From Nodosilinea sp. PGN35 (GTDB lineage Bacteria; Cyanobacteriota; Cyanobacteriia; Phormidesmidales; Phormidesmidaceae), in NCBI RefSeq assembly GCF_029109325.1, contig NZ_JAQKQJ010000010.1, forward strand, positions 682,001-746,000: DNA of 64,000 nucleotides. Direction: 5' to 3'. Shown piece after piece: positions 46,565 through 55,405 of the stretch; the first letter of the stretch is position 1; every line of letters begins with the position of its first letter. The position numbers were made by a program, and so were the translations under genes. A model generated the notes under the pieces. It was not told the DNA's origin. It saw nothing but the letters and a program-made list of their open reading frames with translations, and made no database searches.

Positions 46565-47155
46565 TCATTTAACCGGTTGCAGTGTGTAGTAGCGCAGGGG
46601 GCGGTCGTTCACCCTGGCGCGGCTCGTAAGCACCATTCCTAACCGCTCCAGCACGCGAATAGAAGCGATGTTGGGCTCATCTACATCGGCCACCACCTGA
46701 CTCAATTTCAGCTGGTCAACGACATAGTGCAGGACTGCCGCCGTGGCCTCCGGGGCATAGCCGCGCCCCCAGAGCTGGGGTCGAGTGCCAAACACCAGGC
46801 TGGGCGGCCCATCGGGAACGGCCACCAGTCCAGAGAATCCAGCAATCGTCAAGGATGGGGCTGAGGGGGCGTTGGCGCAGCCTTCCCAACGGAGAATTGC
46901 ATCCCCCTGTCTTTCGTCGCCCTGTTTTTCGTCAGAAGACGGGCGCTCAAAAAACAGCCACAGCCCGTAGCCCTGCTGGGCAAAATTCTCGTCGCTGGCC
47001 GCCAAAAAGTCGCTGGCCTCCTGCCGAGAAAGGTTGCGATCGTCAAAGAGAAATCGCCGAATCTCTGGGTCAGTCCACAGCGCATGCACCGCATCGAGGT
47101 CGGCCAGGGTGCAGGGCCGCAGCATCAGGCGCTCGGTGTGCAGAATTTGGGACAT
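46565..47155 (-). CDS. GNAT family acetyltransferase (RimJ/RimL-like)
   Basis: 196 residues from the second Met (MSQILHTERLMLRPCTLADL). The RimJ/RimL pattern is clear: TERLMLRP, then DPEIRRFLFDDRN, FGTRPQLWGRGYAPEATAAV (acetyl-CoA loop) and PNIASIRVLERLGM. It would acetylate an amine, perhaps a protein N-terminus. Between ~85 and 110 it has an insert (EKQGDERQGDAILRWEGCAN) that overlaps a REP-like palindrome in the DNA and is not expected for the family. Confidence 0.88.
   Translation of the reverse strand: MSQILHTERLMLRPCTLADLDAVHALWTDPEIRRFLFDDRNLSRQEASDFLAASDENFAQQGYGLWLFFERPSSDEKQGDERQGDAILRWEGCANAPSAPSLTIAGFSGLVAVPDGPPSLVFGTRPQLWGRGYAPEATAAVLHYVVDQLKLSQVVADVDEPNIASIRVLERLGMVLTSRARVNDRPLRYYTLQPVK
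46870..46900. repeat. REP-like palindrome inside the GNAT gene
   Basis: CGTTGGCGCAGCCTTCCCAA followed by CGGAGAATTGC; it shares GTTGGCG(A/C)AGCCT with the elements in smc and repeat A copy 2. It encodes part of the extra loop in the acetyltransferase. Confidence 0.55.
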
Positions 47156-47176
47156 GGCCCGGAACATAGCGTTAGC

Positions 47177-48064
47177 CTAAGCAGGCTGGGCCAGGGGAAG
47201 GTCATCGGACTGGCGCTTCGCGAAACGATCCGCTGCGGAATCGCCCTCATTCGTCACGGCCTGCACCGGCAGCGGCTTGCGGCCATAGCTCAGCTGGTTG
47301 AGCCAAAACACGTCCTCGGTGCGCACCCGCTCAAACCCGGCGTAGCCCAGCCAGGCATCCACATTGCCCTGGCCGTAGTCGCGAATGAAGGGTTCTTCAA
47401 AAATGGTGCTGAGCCAGTCGGCGGCCCGCAGGGTGCGCTGGTTGCCGTCGAGCACCAGCATTTGCCCGCCGGGAGTCAGCAGCCGAAACGCCTCCGAAAG
47501 AATGGTCTTGGCCACCGCCGGGGGCGTTTCGTGCAGCAGCAGCGTGGCGCACACCACATCAAAGGATGCGGCGGGCAGCCCCGTGGCCATGGCGTTGCCG
47601 TGGCGAAAGGCCACATCCACCGCCGCCGCTTGGGCCTTGTGGTCGGCCATCACCAGCATCTGGGGCGACAGGTCGAGGCCAATTACCTCCGCATTGGGGA
47701 AGCGCCGCTTCAGCATCAGCGTGGTGGTGCCCGTGCCGCAGCCCAGGTCTAAAATCCGCCGGGGCTCGCCCCCAATGGCTTTGATCAGGCTCTCGCGCAC
47801 CCAGGTTTCACCGGGGGGCAGCACGTACTGGGTGATGGGGTCGTAGGTGAGGGCGGCATCGACATTCAGGTAGCCGTTCTCAATGCCGTGGAAGTTGCTG
47901 ACCTTGTAGTAGTTGGGATACACCACCTGGGGATTGGTGAACTGGGCCACCCCAGCCTCCCAATCGATGCTGTCGCGCAGCCGCAGCAGGGCATCGCGAT
48001 CGACCAGGTGCGAAAAGATCGGCGCGAGGAACTGCTCAAACAGGGTCTTAGACTGGGGTGCCAT
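47177..48064 (-). CDS. Class I SAM-dependent methyltransferase
   Basis: 295 residues from the ATG at 48062-48064 (MAPQSKTLFEQFLAPIFSHL). The SAM-binding motif I is ILDLGCGTGTTTLMLKRRFP, followed by EVIGLDLSPQMLVMA and ATLLLHETPPAV. The N-terminal ~110 residues (NPQVVYPNYYKVSNFHGIEN) are family-specific and may bind substrate. Target unknown. The last ~20 residues (EGDSAADRFAKRQSDDLP) are encoded by a REP-like palindrome and probably not part of the ancestral protein. Confidence 0.88.
   Translation of the reverse strand: MAPQSKTLFEQFLAPIFSHLVDRDALLRLRDSIDWEAGVAQFTNPQVVYPNYYKVSNFHGIENGYLNVDAALTYDPITQYVLPPGETWVRESLIKAIGGEPRRILDLGCGTGTTTLMLKRRFPNAEVIGLDLSPQMLVMADHKAQAAAVDVAFRHGNAMATGLPAASFDVVCATLLLHETPPAVAKTILSEAFRLLTPGGQMLVLDGNQRTLRAADWLSTIFEEPFIRDYGQGNVDAWLGYAGFERVRTEDVFWLNQLSYGRKPLPVQAVTNEGDSAADRFAKRQSDDLPLAQPA
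47211..47245. repeat. REP-like palindrome at the end of the methyltransferase gene
   Basis: TGGCGCTTCGCGAAACGATC then CGCTGCGGAATCGCC. This form (CGCTTCGCGAA with CCGCTGCGG) is a common cyanobacterial short repeat. It lies within the C-terminal codons of the gene. Confidence 0.55.
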
Positions 48065-48218
48065 AGTCAATATCAACGCCGCGCAAACTCCCCTCAGCCT
48101 AGCAAGTTCGTTTTGCTCTGGCCAGAAAAATGACCGGTTGATACACCACAGCCTTTGAGGAAGAGGCTTTTGTGATTGTGGAAATGCCATAATTTACATC
48201 ACTGCGGTATTGATATCC

Positions 48219-48800
48219 ATGATCACGACCACCCAGCGCCTGACCCTAGATGAGTATCTAGCCTACGACGACGGCAGCGATCGCCGCTACGAGTTGGTCA
48301 ATGGAGAGCGGTTGCCGATAAGTCTGGGCACAGGCAAACACGGAGCGATTATCAAGCGCCTGGAAAAGATATTCGACGCTGAGGCCGAGCGAGGTCAAAA
48401 CTCTTGGACGGCTCTAGCCAGAACCGTTGGTCTGCAAAGCCCTCGCAGCGAGCGCTGGGACACCGTCAGAATTCCCGATGTATCGGTGTTGACCTCAGAG
48501 CAGTGGGAGGCGTTACAAGAGCGAGAGGCCGTCATTCGTCTCAACGAGCCGCCGCCGCTGCTGGTAGTAGAGGTGGTGAGTGAATTGACTAAAAGCACCG
48601 ATTATCGGGCAAAACGGGCAGAGTACAGCGTGCTGGATATTCCAGAATACTGGATTGTAGATCCGCTGGTGGGTAAAGTAACCATCTGCCTTCTCCTGGA
48701 AGGCTGGTATGAGGCCACCGAATATCAGGGCCAGACGGTAGTCCAATCGTCCACTTTCCCGGAGTTGGCCCTAGCCGCTGAGACCATTCTGCAGGGCTAG
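48219..48800 (+). CDS. Uma2 family endonuclease-like protein (DUF820)
   Basis: 193 residues from the ATG at 48219 (MITTTQRLTLDEYLAYDDGS). The PD-(D/E)xK-like pattern of Uma2 proteins is seen: YELVNGERLPIS, VRIPDVSVLT, PPPLLVVEVVSELTKSTDY (Glu of the active site) and YRAKRAEYSVLDIPEYWIVD (Lys). Cyanobacteria carry dozens of such genes; their role is not settled. The GNAT gene starts one base after its stop. Confidence 0.9.
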   Translation: MITTTQRLTLDEYLAYDDGSDRRYELVNGERLPISLGTGKHGAIIKRLEKIFDAEAERGQNSWTALARTVGLQSPRSERWDTVRIPDVSVLTSEQWEALQEREAVIRLNEPPPLLVVEVVSELTKSTDYRAKRAEYSVLDIPEYWIVDPLVGKVTICLLLEGWYEATEYQGQTVVQSSTFPELALAAETILQG

Positions 48801-48801
48801 C

Positions 48802-49287
48802 ATGGCGCAAAGTAATGGCTTTGCGCTACCGGGCTACCAGTTGAGGGTAGGTTCTACTCGCGATCGCCCCACCGTGGTCAAGTTCATGGAGCGCACCTAC
48901 CGCGAGCTTGACCCCCAGCAGCCCACGGGCCACATTGCCGCCACGGTCGATCGCTACCTCGGGCGCGATACGCCCCTCTGGTGGGTAGATGTCGATTCTG
49001 CCGCTGATTCAGCGGCCTCACCTGTGGGAGCGATCTGGCTGGGGCAAGCCACCGATCAGCGCAGCGGGGTGCTGCATCCCTACGTGCTGATGCTTTACGT
49101 CGCCCCCGAGCATCGGCGGCGCGGCATCGCCACAGCCCTACTCGCGGTGGCCGAAGCCTGGGCGCAGCAGCAGGGGCACCGGCAGATTAGCCTGCAAGTG
49201 TTTAGCGACAACCCGGCGGCCCAGGCGCTCTATCAATCCCTCGGCTATTACCCAGAGGCCATTTTGCTCAAAAAAACGTGGGCTTGA
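48802..49287 (+). CDS. GNAT family acetyltransferase
   Basis: 161 residues. The acetyl-CoA loop is VLMLYVAPEHRRRGIATALL (R-x-x-G-x-A/G), followed by QISLQVFSDNPAAQALYQSL and GYYPEAILLKKTW, typical of RimI-like GNATs. Substrate unknown. Starts one base after the Uma2 gene, so co-transcribed. Confidence 0.9.
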   Translation: MAQSNGFALPGYQLRVGSTRDRPTVVKFMERTYRELDPQQPTGHIAATVDRYLGRDTPLWWVDVDSAADSAASPVGAIWLGQATDQRSGVLHPYVLMLYVAPEHRRRGIATALLAVAEAWAQQQGHRQISLQVFSDNPAAQALYQSLGYYPEAILLKKTWA

Positions 49288-49332
49288 CGGCAAACCCAGT
49301 CCAAAATCGGCAATCCAAAATCTAAAATCCTC

Positions 49333-49833
49333 CTACCGCTGGTACCAAGCCGCCAGCGCCAGCGCCAGCCCATCTGCCGCATCGTCGGGCCTAGGAATTC
49401 GCTCCAGGCCCAGTTCGCGGGCCACCGCCTGCTGCACCTCAGCCTTATCGGCATTGCCGTAGCCCGTCAGCGCCTGCTTCACCTGGGCCGGGGTAAACTC
49501 CACAAAGGGCAGGCTGTGCTGAGCCAGCACCAGCATCACCACCCCCCGCGCCTGGGCCACCAAAATCGTGTTGCCCATGCGGTAAAAGAAGAATTTCTCG
49601 ATCGCTACCAAATCCGGCTTATACAGCTCTAGCAGGCTGTGCAAATCGGTGTAGATGGTGCAGAGGCGATCGCCCACCGGAGTCTTGGCCGGGGTTTCAA
49701 TCACGCCAAAATCGACCACCGCTGCCTCGGCGTGGGTACCAGAGGCAGCGGTGGCCGAGAGATCGGCCCCGTCAATTACCCCAAACCCCAGAATGGCTAG
49801 CCCTGGGTCAAGCCCGAGAATGCGCTGACCCAC
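49333..49833 (-). CDS. ruvC: Holliday junction resolvase RuvC
   Basis: 166 residues. The catalytic acids are in [15 protein letters not shown] (Asp), [15 protein letters not shown] (Glu) and [17 protein letters not shown] (two Asp). RuvC cuts Holliday junctions as a dimer after RuvAB branch migration. The insert [19 protein letters not shown] is slightly long. Eight bases downstream of chlI on the same strand; ruvA and ruvB are not here. Confidence 0.94.
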   Translation of the reverse strand: MGQRILGLDPGLAILGFGVIDGADLSATAASGTHAEAAVVDFGVIETPAKTPVGDRLCTIYTDLHSLLELYKPDLVAIEKFFFYRMGNTILVAQARGVVMLVLAQHSLPFVEFTPAQVKQALTGYGNADKAEVQQAVARELGLERIPRPDDAADGLALALAAWYQR

Positions 49834-49841
49834 AAGAATGC

Positions 49842-50993
49842 CTACCGCGCCCCCACCGGCTGGCGACCGTTGACCGCCGCTTCGTCGGGGTCGGCCAGGC
49901 CAAACACTTTGCAGAATACTTTCTCGACTTTGTAGCCCGAGTCGATGCTTTCTAGCGGGTCTTTGCGCAGGCGGTGGCGCAGGCAGAGCACAATCACCCG
50001 CTTAATGTCGTCGAGGGTGACTTCGGTGCGGCCCTCGTAGGCGGCGATCGCCTTAGCGGCTCGGTTGGTAACGATGTCGCCCCGCAGCCCGTCTACATCT
50101 AGCTCAGAGCACACCTCAGAGATGCGGACGCGATCGTCGTAGTCGAGGGTGACCGAGGGCAGCCGCTTTTGGGCCTCCACCAGCTTGGCCTGAAGCGCTT
50201 CCTGCTCGGCCTGGTGCTTGGCCAGGTAGGCGGCGGGGTCGGCGTCAAACTCCGAGCGCTGCTCCACAATCTGCACCCGCAGCTCGGGGTCGCGCACGGT
50301 GCGAATCTCGGCGTGCATACCAAAGCGATCGAGCAGCTGGGGCCGCAGTTCGCCTTCCTCAGGGTTGCCCGAGCCCACCAACACAAACTGGGCCGGGTGG
50401 CGAATGGAGATGCCCTCGCGCTCCACGGTGTTCCAGCCCGAGGCGGCGGAGTCGAGCAGCACGTCGACGAGGTGGTCGTCGAGCAGGTTGACCTCGTCTA
50501 CATAGAGAATGCCGCGATTGGCCTTGGCCAGCAGACCCGGCTCAAAGGCTTTGACGCCCTCAGACAGAGCTTTTTCGATGTCGATGGTGCCGCAGACCCG
50601 GTCTTCAGTGGCCCCCAGGGGCAGATCGACCATGGGCACTTTCTTGAGCGCCACGGGCAGGTCGTCGGTGCCGCGCTCGGCCCACACGTCGCGATCTTGA
50701 GGAGAACGGCTGAAGGGGTCATCGGCTACGACCTCGATCTCGGGCAGCAGGTCGGCCAGGGCGCGAATGGTGGTGGATTTGCCGGTGCCGCGATCGCCCA
50801 TAATCATCACCCCGCCAATCTTGGGGTCGATGACGTTCAGCAGCAGGGCCAGCTTCATGTCGTCTTGGCCAATCACGGCGGTGAAGGGAAATACCGCGCG
50901 GCGGGCGGGAGCAAAGGTGGCCGAAGGGGTCGCAACAGTAGAGTTCACAGGCGTTTCAAAAGATGACGGCAAAATTTTAAGACTGTCTTCCAT
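49842..50993 (-). CDS. chlI: Magnesium chelatase ATPase subunit I
   Basis: 383 residues from the ATG at 50991-50993 ([20 protein letters not shown]). AAA+ subunit that drives insertion of Mg2+ into protoporphyrin IX with ChlD and ChlH. Walker A is [17 protein letters not shown], Walker B is [17 protein letters not shown], the sensor/arginine region contains [17 protein letters not shown]. Length is typical for cyanobacteria. Transcribed into ruvC. Confidence 0.96.
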   Translation of the reverse strand: MEDSLKILPSSFETPVNSTVATPSATFAPARRAVFPFTAVIGQDDMKLALLLNVIDPKIGGVMIMGDRGTGKSTTIRALADLLPEIEVVADDPFSRSPQDRDVWAERGTDDLPVALKKVPMVDLPLGATEDRVCGTIDIEKALSEGVKAFEPGLLAKANRGILYVDEVNLLDDHLVDVLLDSAASGWNTVEREGISIRHPAQFVLVGSGNPEEGELRPQLLDRFGMHAEIRTVRDPELRVQIVEQRSEFDADPAAYLAKHQAEQEALQAKLVEAQKRLPSVTLDYDDRVRISEVCSELDVDGLRGDIVTNRAAKAIAAYEGRTEVTLDDIKRVIVLCLRHRLRKDPLESIDSGYKVEKVFCKVFGLADPDEAAVNGRQPVGAR

Positions 50994-51510
50994 TGTGCCA
51001 CAGTACCTGCGCTCCTTCGACCTAGCCCGACGCAAAGGAGCGATTCTTACTGGTCATGTGCTAACGAAGGGCCAATGTGGGCTAACTAAGCAGAGCGTGG
51101 TTGAACAGCATTACCAGGCTGGCTGGTGCGATTCTTATCTGTCGATTCTTCAAAGGTGGCTGAAGCTAAAGATAATTTGAGCGGTTGCAACTAAAAGTGG
51201 GGGAGGTAGTCACACTTAAAACCTTAACTACTGCATCTCTCTTATAACTCCTCCACCATAAGTACTCCGTACCATATCCTGACAAGAAAATCATAAAAGG
51301 CCATCACCGCAACTAATCTTTTTATCATTAGATTAAGAGTTAACTAACAGAGCCGACATGGCCCCTTATTGTTACCATCCTAAGCTGTTATCAAGAGTAT
51401 GAGAAAAGCCACAGAATAGGAATTGAAGACATTACAAGGCAAATCTTGTATACTTTGACTAAAATAATGATTAGACCACCAACAAAAGAAGTGTTTAGAG
51501 AGAAGCATAT
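50994..51510. other. AT-rich spacer before the STAND gene
   Basis: 517 bases. The first ~180 are GC-typical with only a shadow frame; from ~51180 the sequence becomes AT-rich and stays so through the next gene, marking the left border of the insert. A TTGTATACT-like stretch near 51450 may belong to the promoter. No repeat, tRNA or integrase is seen at the border. Confidence 0.45.
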
Positions 51511-53505
51511 ATGAGTAGAAAAACGACTCCTGGAAAGCATCCAATGTTTTCTTACGAAAGATTTTCTAATGAAATCCGAGAAATTTTAAAAGTCCTTAGA
51601 AACGAATTCTTTTTAACCAATAATGGTGACAAGCTTTCACTTGGCTACAGCAGTGAGTATGAGTTCATTGTGGTAGAACCAACAGCTATTTACGAAGATC
51701 TATTTAACCTTAACAAAGAAATAGTCATTGTTTTCAGTCCCTACACGACTCTTCAGCCTAGAACTCTTGACGTATTTGAAAAGGTTAGCAAGAGATTCTC
51801 GGCTTTAAGGCTAGAAAAAATTTGTGGAGTTCTGGTTAGCAAAGATCCTGATATTGAAAATTCTCTTCTACGTCTTACAAAGAGTGAGCCAGAATCACAG
51901 ATAATTATTCCCTTTAGGTATGACGAATTAAAGGGCAATATCGATAAGTTTTTCATTAGAAACAGGTTCAGAAAGTATTTCTATAGCAGAGATCTTTTTG
52001 CATTTGAATCACCGCTAAGAAAAGACTTGTATTTCTTTGGAAGAAATGATCTGATCCAGACGATTATAAATCGATATAAGAGCGGAGAAAATTCTGGCTT
52101 GTTTGGCTTAAGAAAAACTGGAAAAACTTCCGTTATTTATGGTATTGAACGTTCTTTAAATAAAGAAAGCGTTACTCCGATAGTAATAGATTGCCAAAAC
52201 CCTTCTTTCAATCAAAGAAGATGGTTCGAGGCATTGTATTACGTTTGTAAAGAGACGAAAGAAAAACTTAACTTTAATATTAAACTTCCCAAGGAGAGTG
52301 ACTTTAACGAAAAAAATGCTTCTGTTCATACAGAAACCTTTTTCAAAAGATGTAAAAATCGAGTGGATTGGCCCCTATTTTTTATTTTTGATGAAATTGA
52401 AAATATTTCGCGTGTTACGGCTCCTGCTTTACATTGGAGTCAGGGAACTGATTTCGTTCTCTTTTGGCAAACTTTAAGGTCTATTTTTCAAAAAGGGGAA
52501 CATCTAATATCCTATTTGATTGTTGGCACAAATCCATCTTGTATTGAAATACCTAAAATAGAAAAGATTGACAATCCTATTTTCAATCACTTTACCCCTC
52601 TATACATACCTGGCTTTGATATTAAAGATACTAAAGAGATGGTCAACAGGCTTGGAAGTGGTATGGGGATGAAATTTGATGAGACGGTCTATTCAAAATT
52701 AACCGAAGATTTCGGAGGGCATCCTTTTCTCATCAGACACGTTTGCAGCCTCTTAAGCAAGGAATTAGATGACTTTGACAGACCTGTCAAAGTGGATCGG
52801 AAATTGTACCAAAATGCAAAAAGCAAATTCATTCAAAACCACAGCAATTATCTCGACATGATCTTGGGAGTTCTTCAAGGATTTTATCCTGATGAATTCG
52901 AAATGTTAACGATGCTTGCAAATAATGATTATGAAACTTTCAGTGAATTTGCCGAAATGCATAGTTCTTTCACACAACATCTTTTGGGTTATGGCTTAAT
53001 TCAAAAGAATGTTGCTGGATACGACTTTAAAATAGATTCCATTCAAGAATATCTCATTCAGCAAAGTAAATATAAAAAGCTCATTAATACACTTTCCGAA
53101 AAATGGCAAGAGATATCGGAAAGAAGAAACTCAGCAGAGGTTAAGCTGAGAAAACTTGTGAGAATGCAGCTAAAGGCTGTGAAAGGTCAAGATGAAGCAA
53201 AGCAGATTGTTTTAGATATATTTGGTGGCAAGAGAAAACAAGAACTTTCTAGCCTAGATTACAATGACTTGTTCGATCCTATTAAAGGTGAAATCTACTT
53301 CCTGGATTTAGCTAAAATTATTAGCAAGGAATGGGATGTTTTTAAAAACATTTTCTCAAATTCGAAAAGAGAAACTTTTCAGGGCTTGGATTTCATAAAT
53401 CAACATAGAGCGAATGCTCATGCGAAAGATATAACGGATGAAGAATTTGCTTATTTTCGTATTTGTATGAGCAAGATTGAGAAAGACTTAGAAGAATTTT
53501 TGTAG
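51511..53505 (+). CDS. STAND-like ATPase, candidate defence protein
   Basis: 664 residues. Residues 1-~165 are an alpha/beta domain I do not recognise (VVEPTAIYEDLFNLNKEIVI). An AAA/STAND ATPase follows, Walker A GLRKTGKTS at 199-207 and Walker B FFIFDEIE at 290-297, then winged-helix-like and helical parts (GHPFLIRHVCSLL). The C-terminal ~110 residues end in INQHRANAHAKDITDEEF, resembling the R-x(n)-H site of HEPN-like ribonucleases with a shorter R633-x3-H637 spacing. AT-rich and Lys/Asn-rich, unlike its neighbours, with no partner. STAND proteins of this kind often trigger cell death when they sense phage; that role is inferred. Confidence 0.7.
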   Translation: MSRKTTPGKHPMFSYERFSNEIREILKVLRNEFFLTNNGDKLSLGYSSEYEFIVVEPTAIYEDLFNLNKEIVIVFSPYTTLQPRTLDVFEKVSKRFSALRLEKICGVLVSKDPDIENSLLRLTKSEPESQIIIPFRYDELKGNIDKFFIRNRFRKYFYSRDLFAFESPLRKDLYFFGRNDLIQTIINRYKSGENSGLFGLRKTGKTSVIYGIERSLNKESVTPIVIDCQNPSFNQRRWFEALYYVCKETKEKLNFNIKLPKESDFNEKNASVHTETFFKRCKNRVDWPLFFIFDEIENISRVTAPALHWSQGTDFVLFWQTLRSIFQKGEHLISYLIVGTNPSCIEIPKIEKIDNPIFNHFTPLYIPGFDIKDTKEMVNRLGSGMGMKFDETVYSKLTEDFGGHPFLIRHVCSLLSKELDDFDRPVKVDRKLYQNAKSKFIQNHSNYLDMILGVLQGFYPDEFEMLTMLANNDYETFSEFAEMHSSFTQHLLGYGLIQKNVAGYDFKIDSIQEYLIQQSKYKKLINTLSEKWQEISERRNSAEVKLRKLVRMQLKAVKGQDEAKQIVLDIFGGKRKQELSSLDYNDLFDPIKGEIYFLDLAKIISKEWDVFKNIFSNSKRETFQGLDFINQHRANAHAKDITDEEFAYFRICMSKIEKDLEEFL

Positions 53506-53722
53506 CACTACAGAAATGAGTCAGCACTACGTGGCAGCGAGTAGACAAAAATTACTGCCGTGGATTTTGGAGTTTTATCGCTGCAACACTTTATCGTTAA
53601 ACCATAGAACTTATTATAGATCACCGCAGTTTGACTTTTTCGTCTTTTTCCCAAGTCAAAATGCGCCATTCTACCCATAGGGCGATCGTAGCATCAAACA
53701 CTAAATCACCTTCAACAAAAAC

Positions 53723-53757
53723 AAAAAAAGATGCGCCAATGTTCTCTATGACGCACC
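53723..53757 (-). terminator. Terminator of the parM-like operon
   Basis: On the minus strand GGTGCGTC and GGCGCATC pair over eight positions (two G-U), followed by TTTTTTT. It lies 40 bases past the stop of the RHH gene. The same strand also shows a ~45-codon open stretch without ATG (VFVEGDLVFDATIALWVEW), possibly a remnant. Confidence 0.65.
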
Positions 53758-53796
53758 TTTTAGATAAGCTAGATTGTTTTCAGCGTTCGGCTAATT

Positions 53797-54135
53797 TCAG
53801 AGGGCTAGCAGTTGATCTAACGCGTCGAGCGCCTCGCACTTAGGGGGTTTAGAGGCCGATAGCCTAGTCGGAGCGGGTGGCGTTTCCCCATAACTGGGGA
53901 GAGCAGCTTCTCGTACCGCAAAACTATCTCCTCCTTCGGGAGGGCGACCGTAGAGGTAGTCGTCGCAGTAGCGGCGAAATACGGCTTCTACAGCGGCGCG
54001 AGCGTTCTTGAGGCCCCACTCGGCGGCGATGCGATCGGCTTTTTCGAGCACATCCTGGCTGAGGCGAACTTTGTTGTCCTGACGGGTTTGGCGACCCGCC
54101 AGGGAAAGATTTTGGGTTACTTGGTGGTCATGCAT
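53797..54135 (-). CDS. RHH-like partner of the ParM-type protein
   Basis: 112 residues. The N-terminal ~65 (DNKVRLSQDVLEKADRIAAE and WGLKNARAAVEAVFRRYCDD) look like a ribbon-helix-helix DNA-binding domain with a beta strand (KVRLS) and two helices; the rest is Pro/Ser-rich and ends in a hydrophobic motif (LDALDQLLAL) that could contact the filament. It overlaps the ParM-like gene by 19 bases. By position it would be the ParR-type adaptor; the assignment is inferred. Confidence 0.65.
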   Translation of the reverse strand: MHDHQVTQNLSLAGRQTRQDNKVRLSQDVLEKADRIAAEWGLKNARAAVEAVFRRYCDDYLYGRPPEGGDSFAVREAALPSYGETPPAPTRLSASKPPKCEALDALDQLLAL

Positions 54136-55172
54136 AGTTGGGTATCCCCGGTCATCAAAAACAAGCCGCGCACGTTGGCAAACTGAGGGTCGCCCATGAC
54201 GGCAAACAGATCGTGTCCTTGCAGGCGATCGGCGATCAGGTGGGAGCCGCCGCCGGTCACCAAAAAGCGCGTCACCCTGGGCATGTAGGGGGTGTACTGG
54301 GCTTTGACGGTCTGGAAAATGCCCTTAAACCACGGGTCTAAATACTCATCGAGCCAGTCGGCCCAGGCCAGGCCGGTGTCGGCGTAGGCGTGGTCAAAGC
54401 GAAAGCCATCCATGACAATGCAGGGGTCGGCGCTGCTGCCCAGGTGGTCGGTGAGGCGGTGGTCGAAGCTGATGGCGGTGGCCAGTTCGTAGGTGCCACC
54501 GCGATCCATGATGTTCTCGTCGATCACTTCGCCATCGGCATCCACTAGGCGGGTGAGCCAGGTGCCGCCGCCAATATCGACCACGATGGTGTAGCCCTGG
54601 CTGGGGATAATGCCCTGGGCCTTGGCGTAGTGGTAAGCACCCATGCCCTCGCGGCCCACCTCGACCGACTCGACATTGACGCGAAACTCAACGTCGTTGC
54701 GAACAAACTCGTGAACGCCGAGCAGTTGCGCCTGAATGTCTTCGCCGTTGCGGGCCGGGTCGGGGGTGGAAACCTGGAGGTTGAGACTGTACTCGGCCAC
54801 GTCGCCGGGCAGGGGCTCCAGGCAGGCGTAGAGGTGCAGCTTGGCCAGTTCTACCTTATTTTCGATGACGGTTTGCTGCTGGCGGCGGTACTTGTAGGCC
54901 TGGGCACCGAAGTGATAGCGGCGGCCATCGGGCAGCTCAATTAGGGGAGAGGCCTCTGAGAAACTGACGGCGTCGCGCCCCTGGGGCAGCTGATAGCGCA
55001 CCGAGCGAATGGCCTTGGGGTGGCCGCTGCCGGTGAAAAATTTGAGGTCGTAGTTGCCGGCATCGAGGGCAAGCACCGGGGTGGTGGCGCTGGCCGCCTG
55101 GGTGCCGCGAGCCTTGGCCGAACGAGTCGCACCAGCGGCGGAACGGCTGCGGGGAGCGGTAGTCGTGGTCAT
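54117..55172 (-). CDS. ParM/StbA-family actin-like ATPase
   Basis: 351 residues. Actin-fold nucleotide motifs are present: phosphate 1 LALDAGNYDLKFF (~33-45), phosphate 2 YTIVVDIGGGTWL and adenosine TRFLVTGGGSHLIADRLQG. The first ~30 residues are Ala/Ser/Thr-rich and basic, probably disordered. ParM proteins polymerise to move plasmid DNA; cyanobacteria also have chromosomal copies with unclear tasks. No plasmid genes are near. Divergent upstream region opens toward the 55406 gene. Confidence 0.85.
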   Translation of the reverse strand: MTTTTAPRSRSAAGATRSAKARGTQAASATTPVLALDAGNYDLKFFTGSGHPKAIRSVRYQLPQGRDAVSFSEASPLIELPDGRRYHFGAQAYKYRRQQQTVIENKVELAKLHLYACLEPLPGDVAEYSLNLQVSTPDPARNGEDIQAQLLGVHEFVRNDVEFRVNVESVEVGREGMGAYHYAKAQGIIPSQGYTIVVDIGGGTWLTRLVDADGEVIDENIMDRGGTYELATAISFDHRLTDHLGSSADPCIVMDGFRFDHAYADTGLAWADWLDEYLDPWFKGIFQTVKAQYTPYMPRVTRFLVTGGGSHLIADRLQGHDLFAVMGDPQFANVRGLFLMTGDTQLCMTTK

Positions 55173-55405
55173 AGGAAACTCTTGTGGGGAATATCAGGTC
55201 AGCGGTGCGCTGGGAGACCATTTCACCGGAGTGGGAACGGTTGTACCCATAAGTACGCATGAACCAATATTAATGCACCTGTACTGTTCTGGCAAGGGGC
55301 CAGTTGGGCGGTGACATTCCTTAAAATTTGTGGGATGTTTGTTTGGGCGCGGGGCGATCGCCCTACAGTCTTCAGTAGCAAACTGGCTTTAAAGGGGGCT
55401 CTGGC

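Noticed and set aside
50169..50966. 265-codon plus-strand frame
   Set aside because: Antisense to chlI, Gly/His/Gln-rich shadow with no recognisable motif.
51430..51500. Promoter of the STAND gene (TTGAAG ... TATACT)
   Set aside because: The boxes are present, but the spacing of about 20 bases is too long for a confident sigma-70 call.
53610..53757. 45-codon minus-strand frame with VFVEGDLVFDATIALWVEW
   Set aside because: Reads like protein, but has no start codon and overlaps the terminator of the parM-like operon; kept only as a note.
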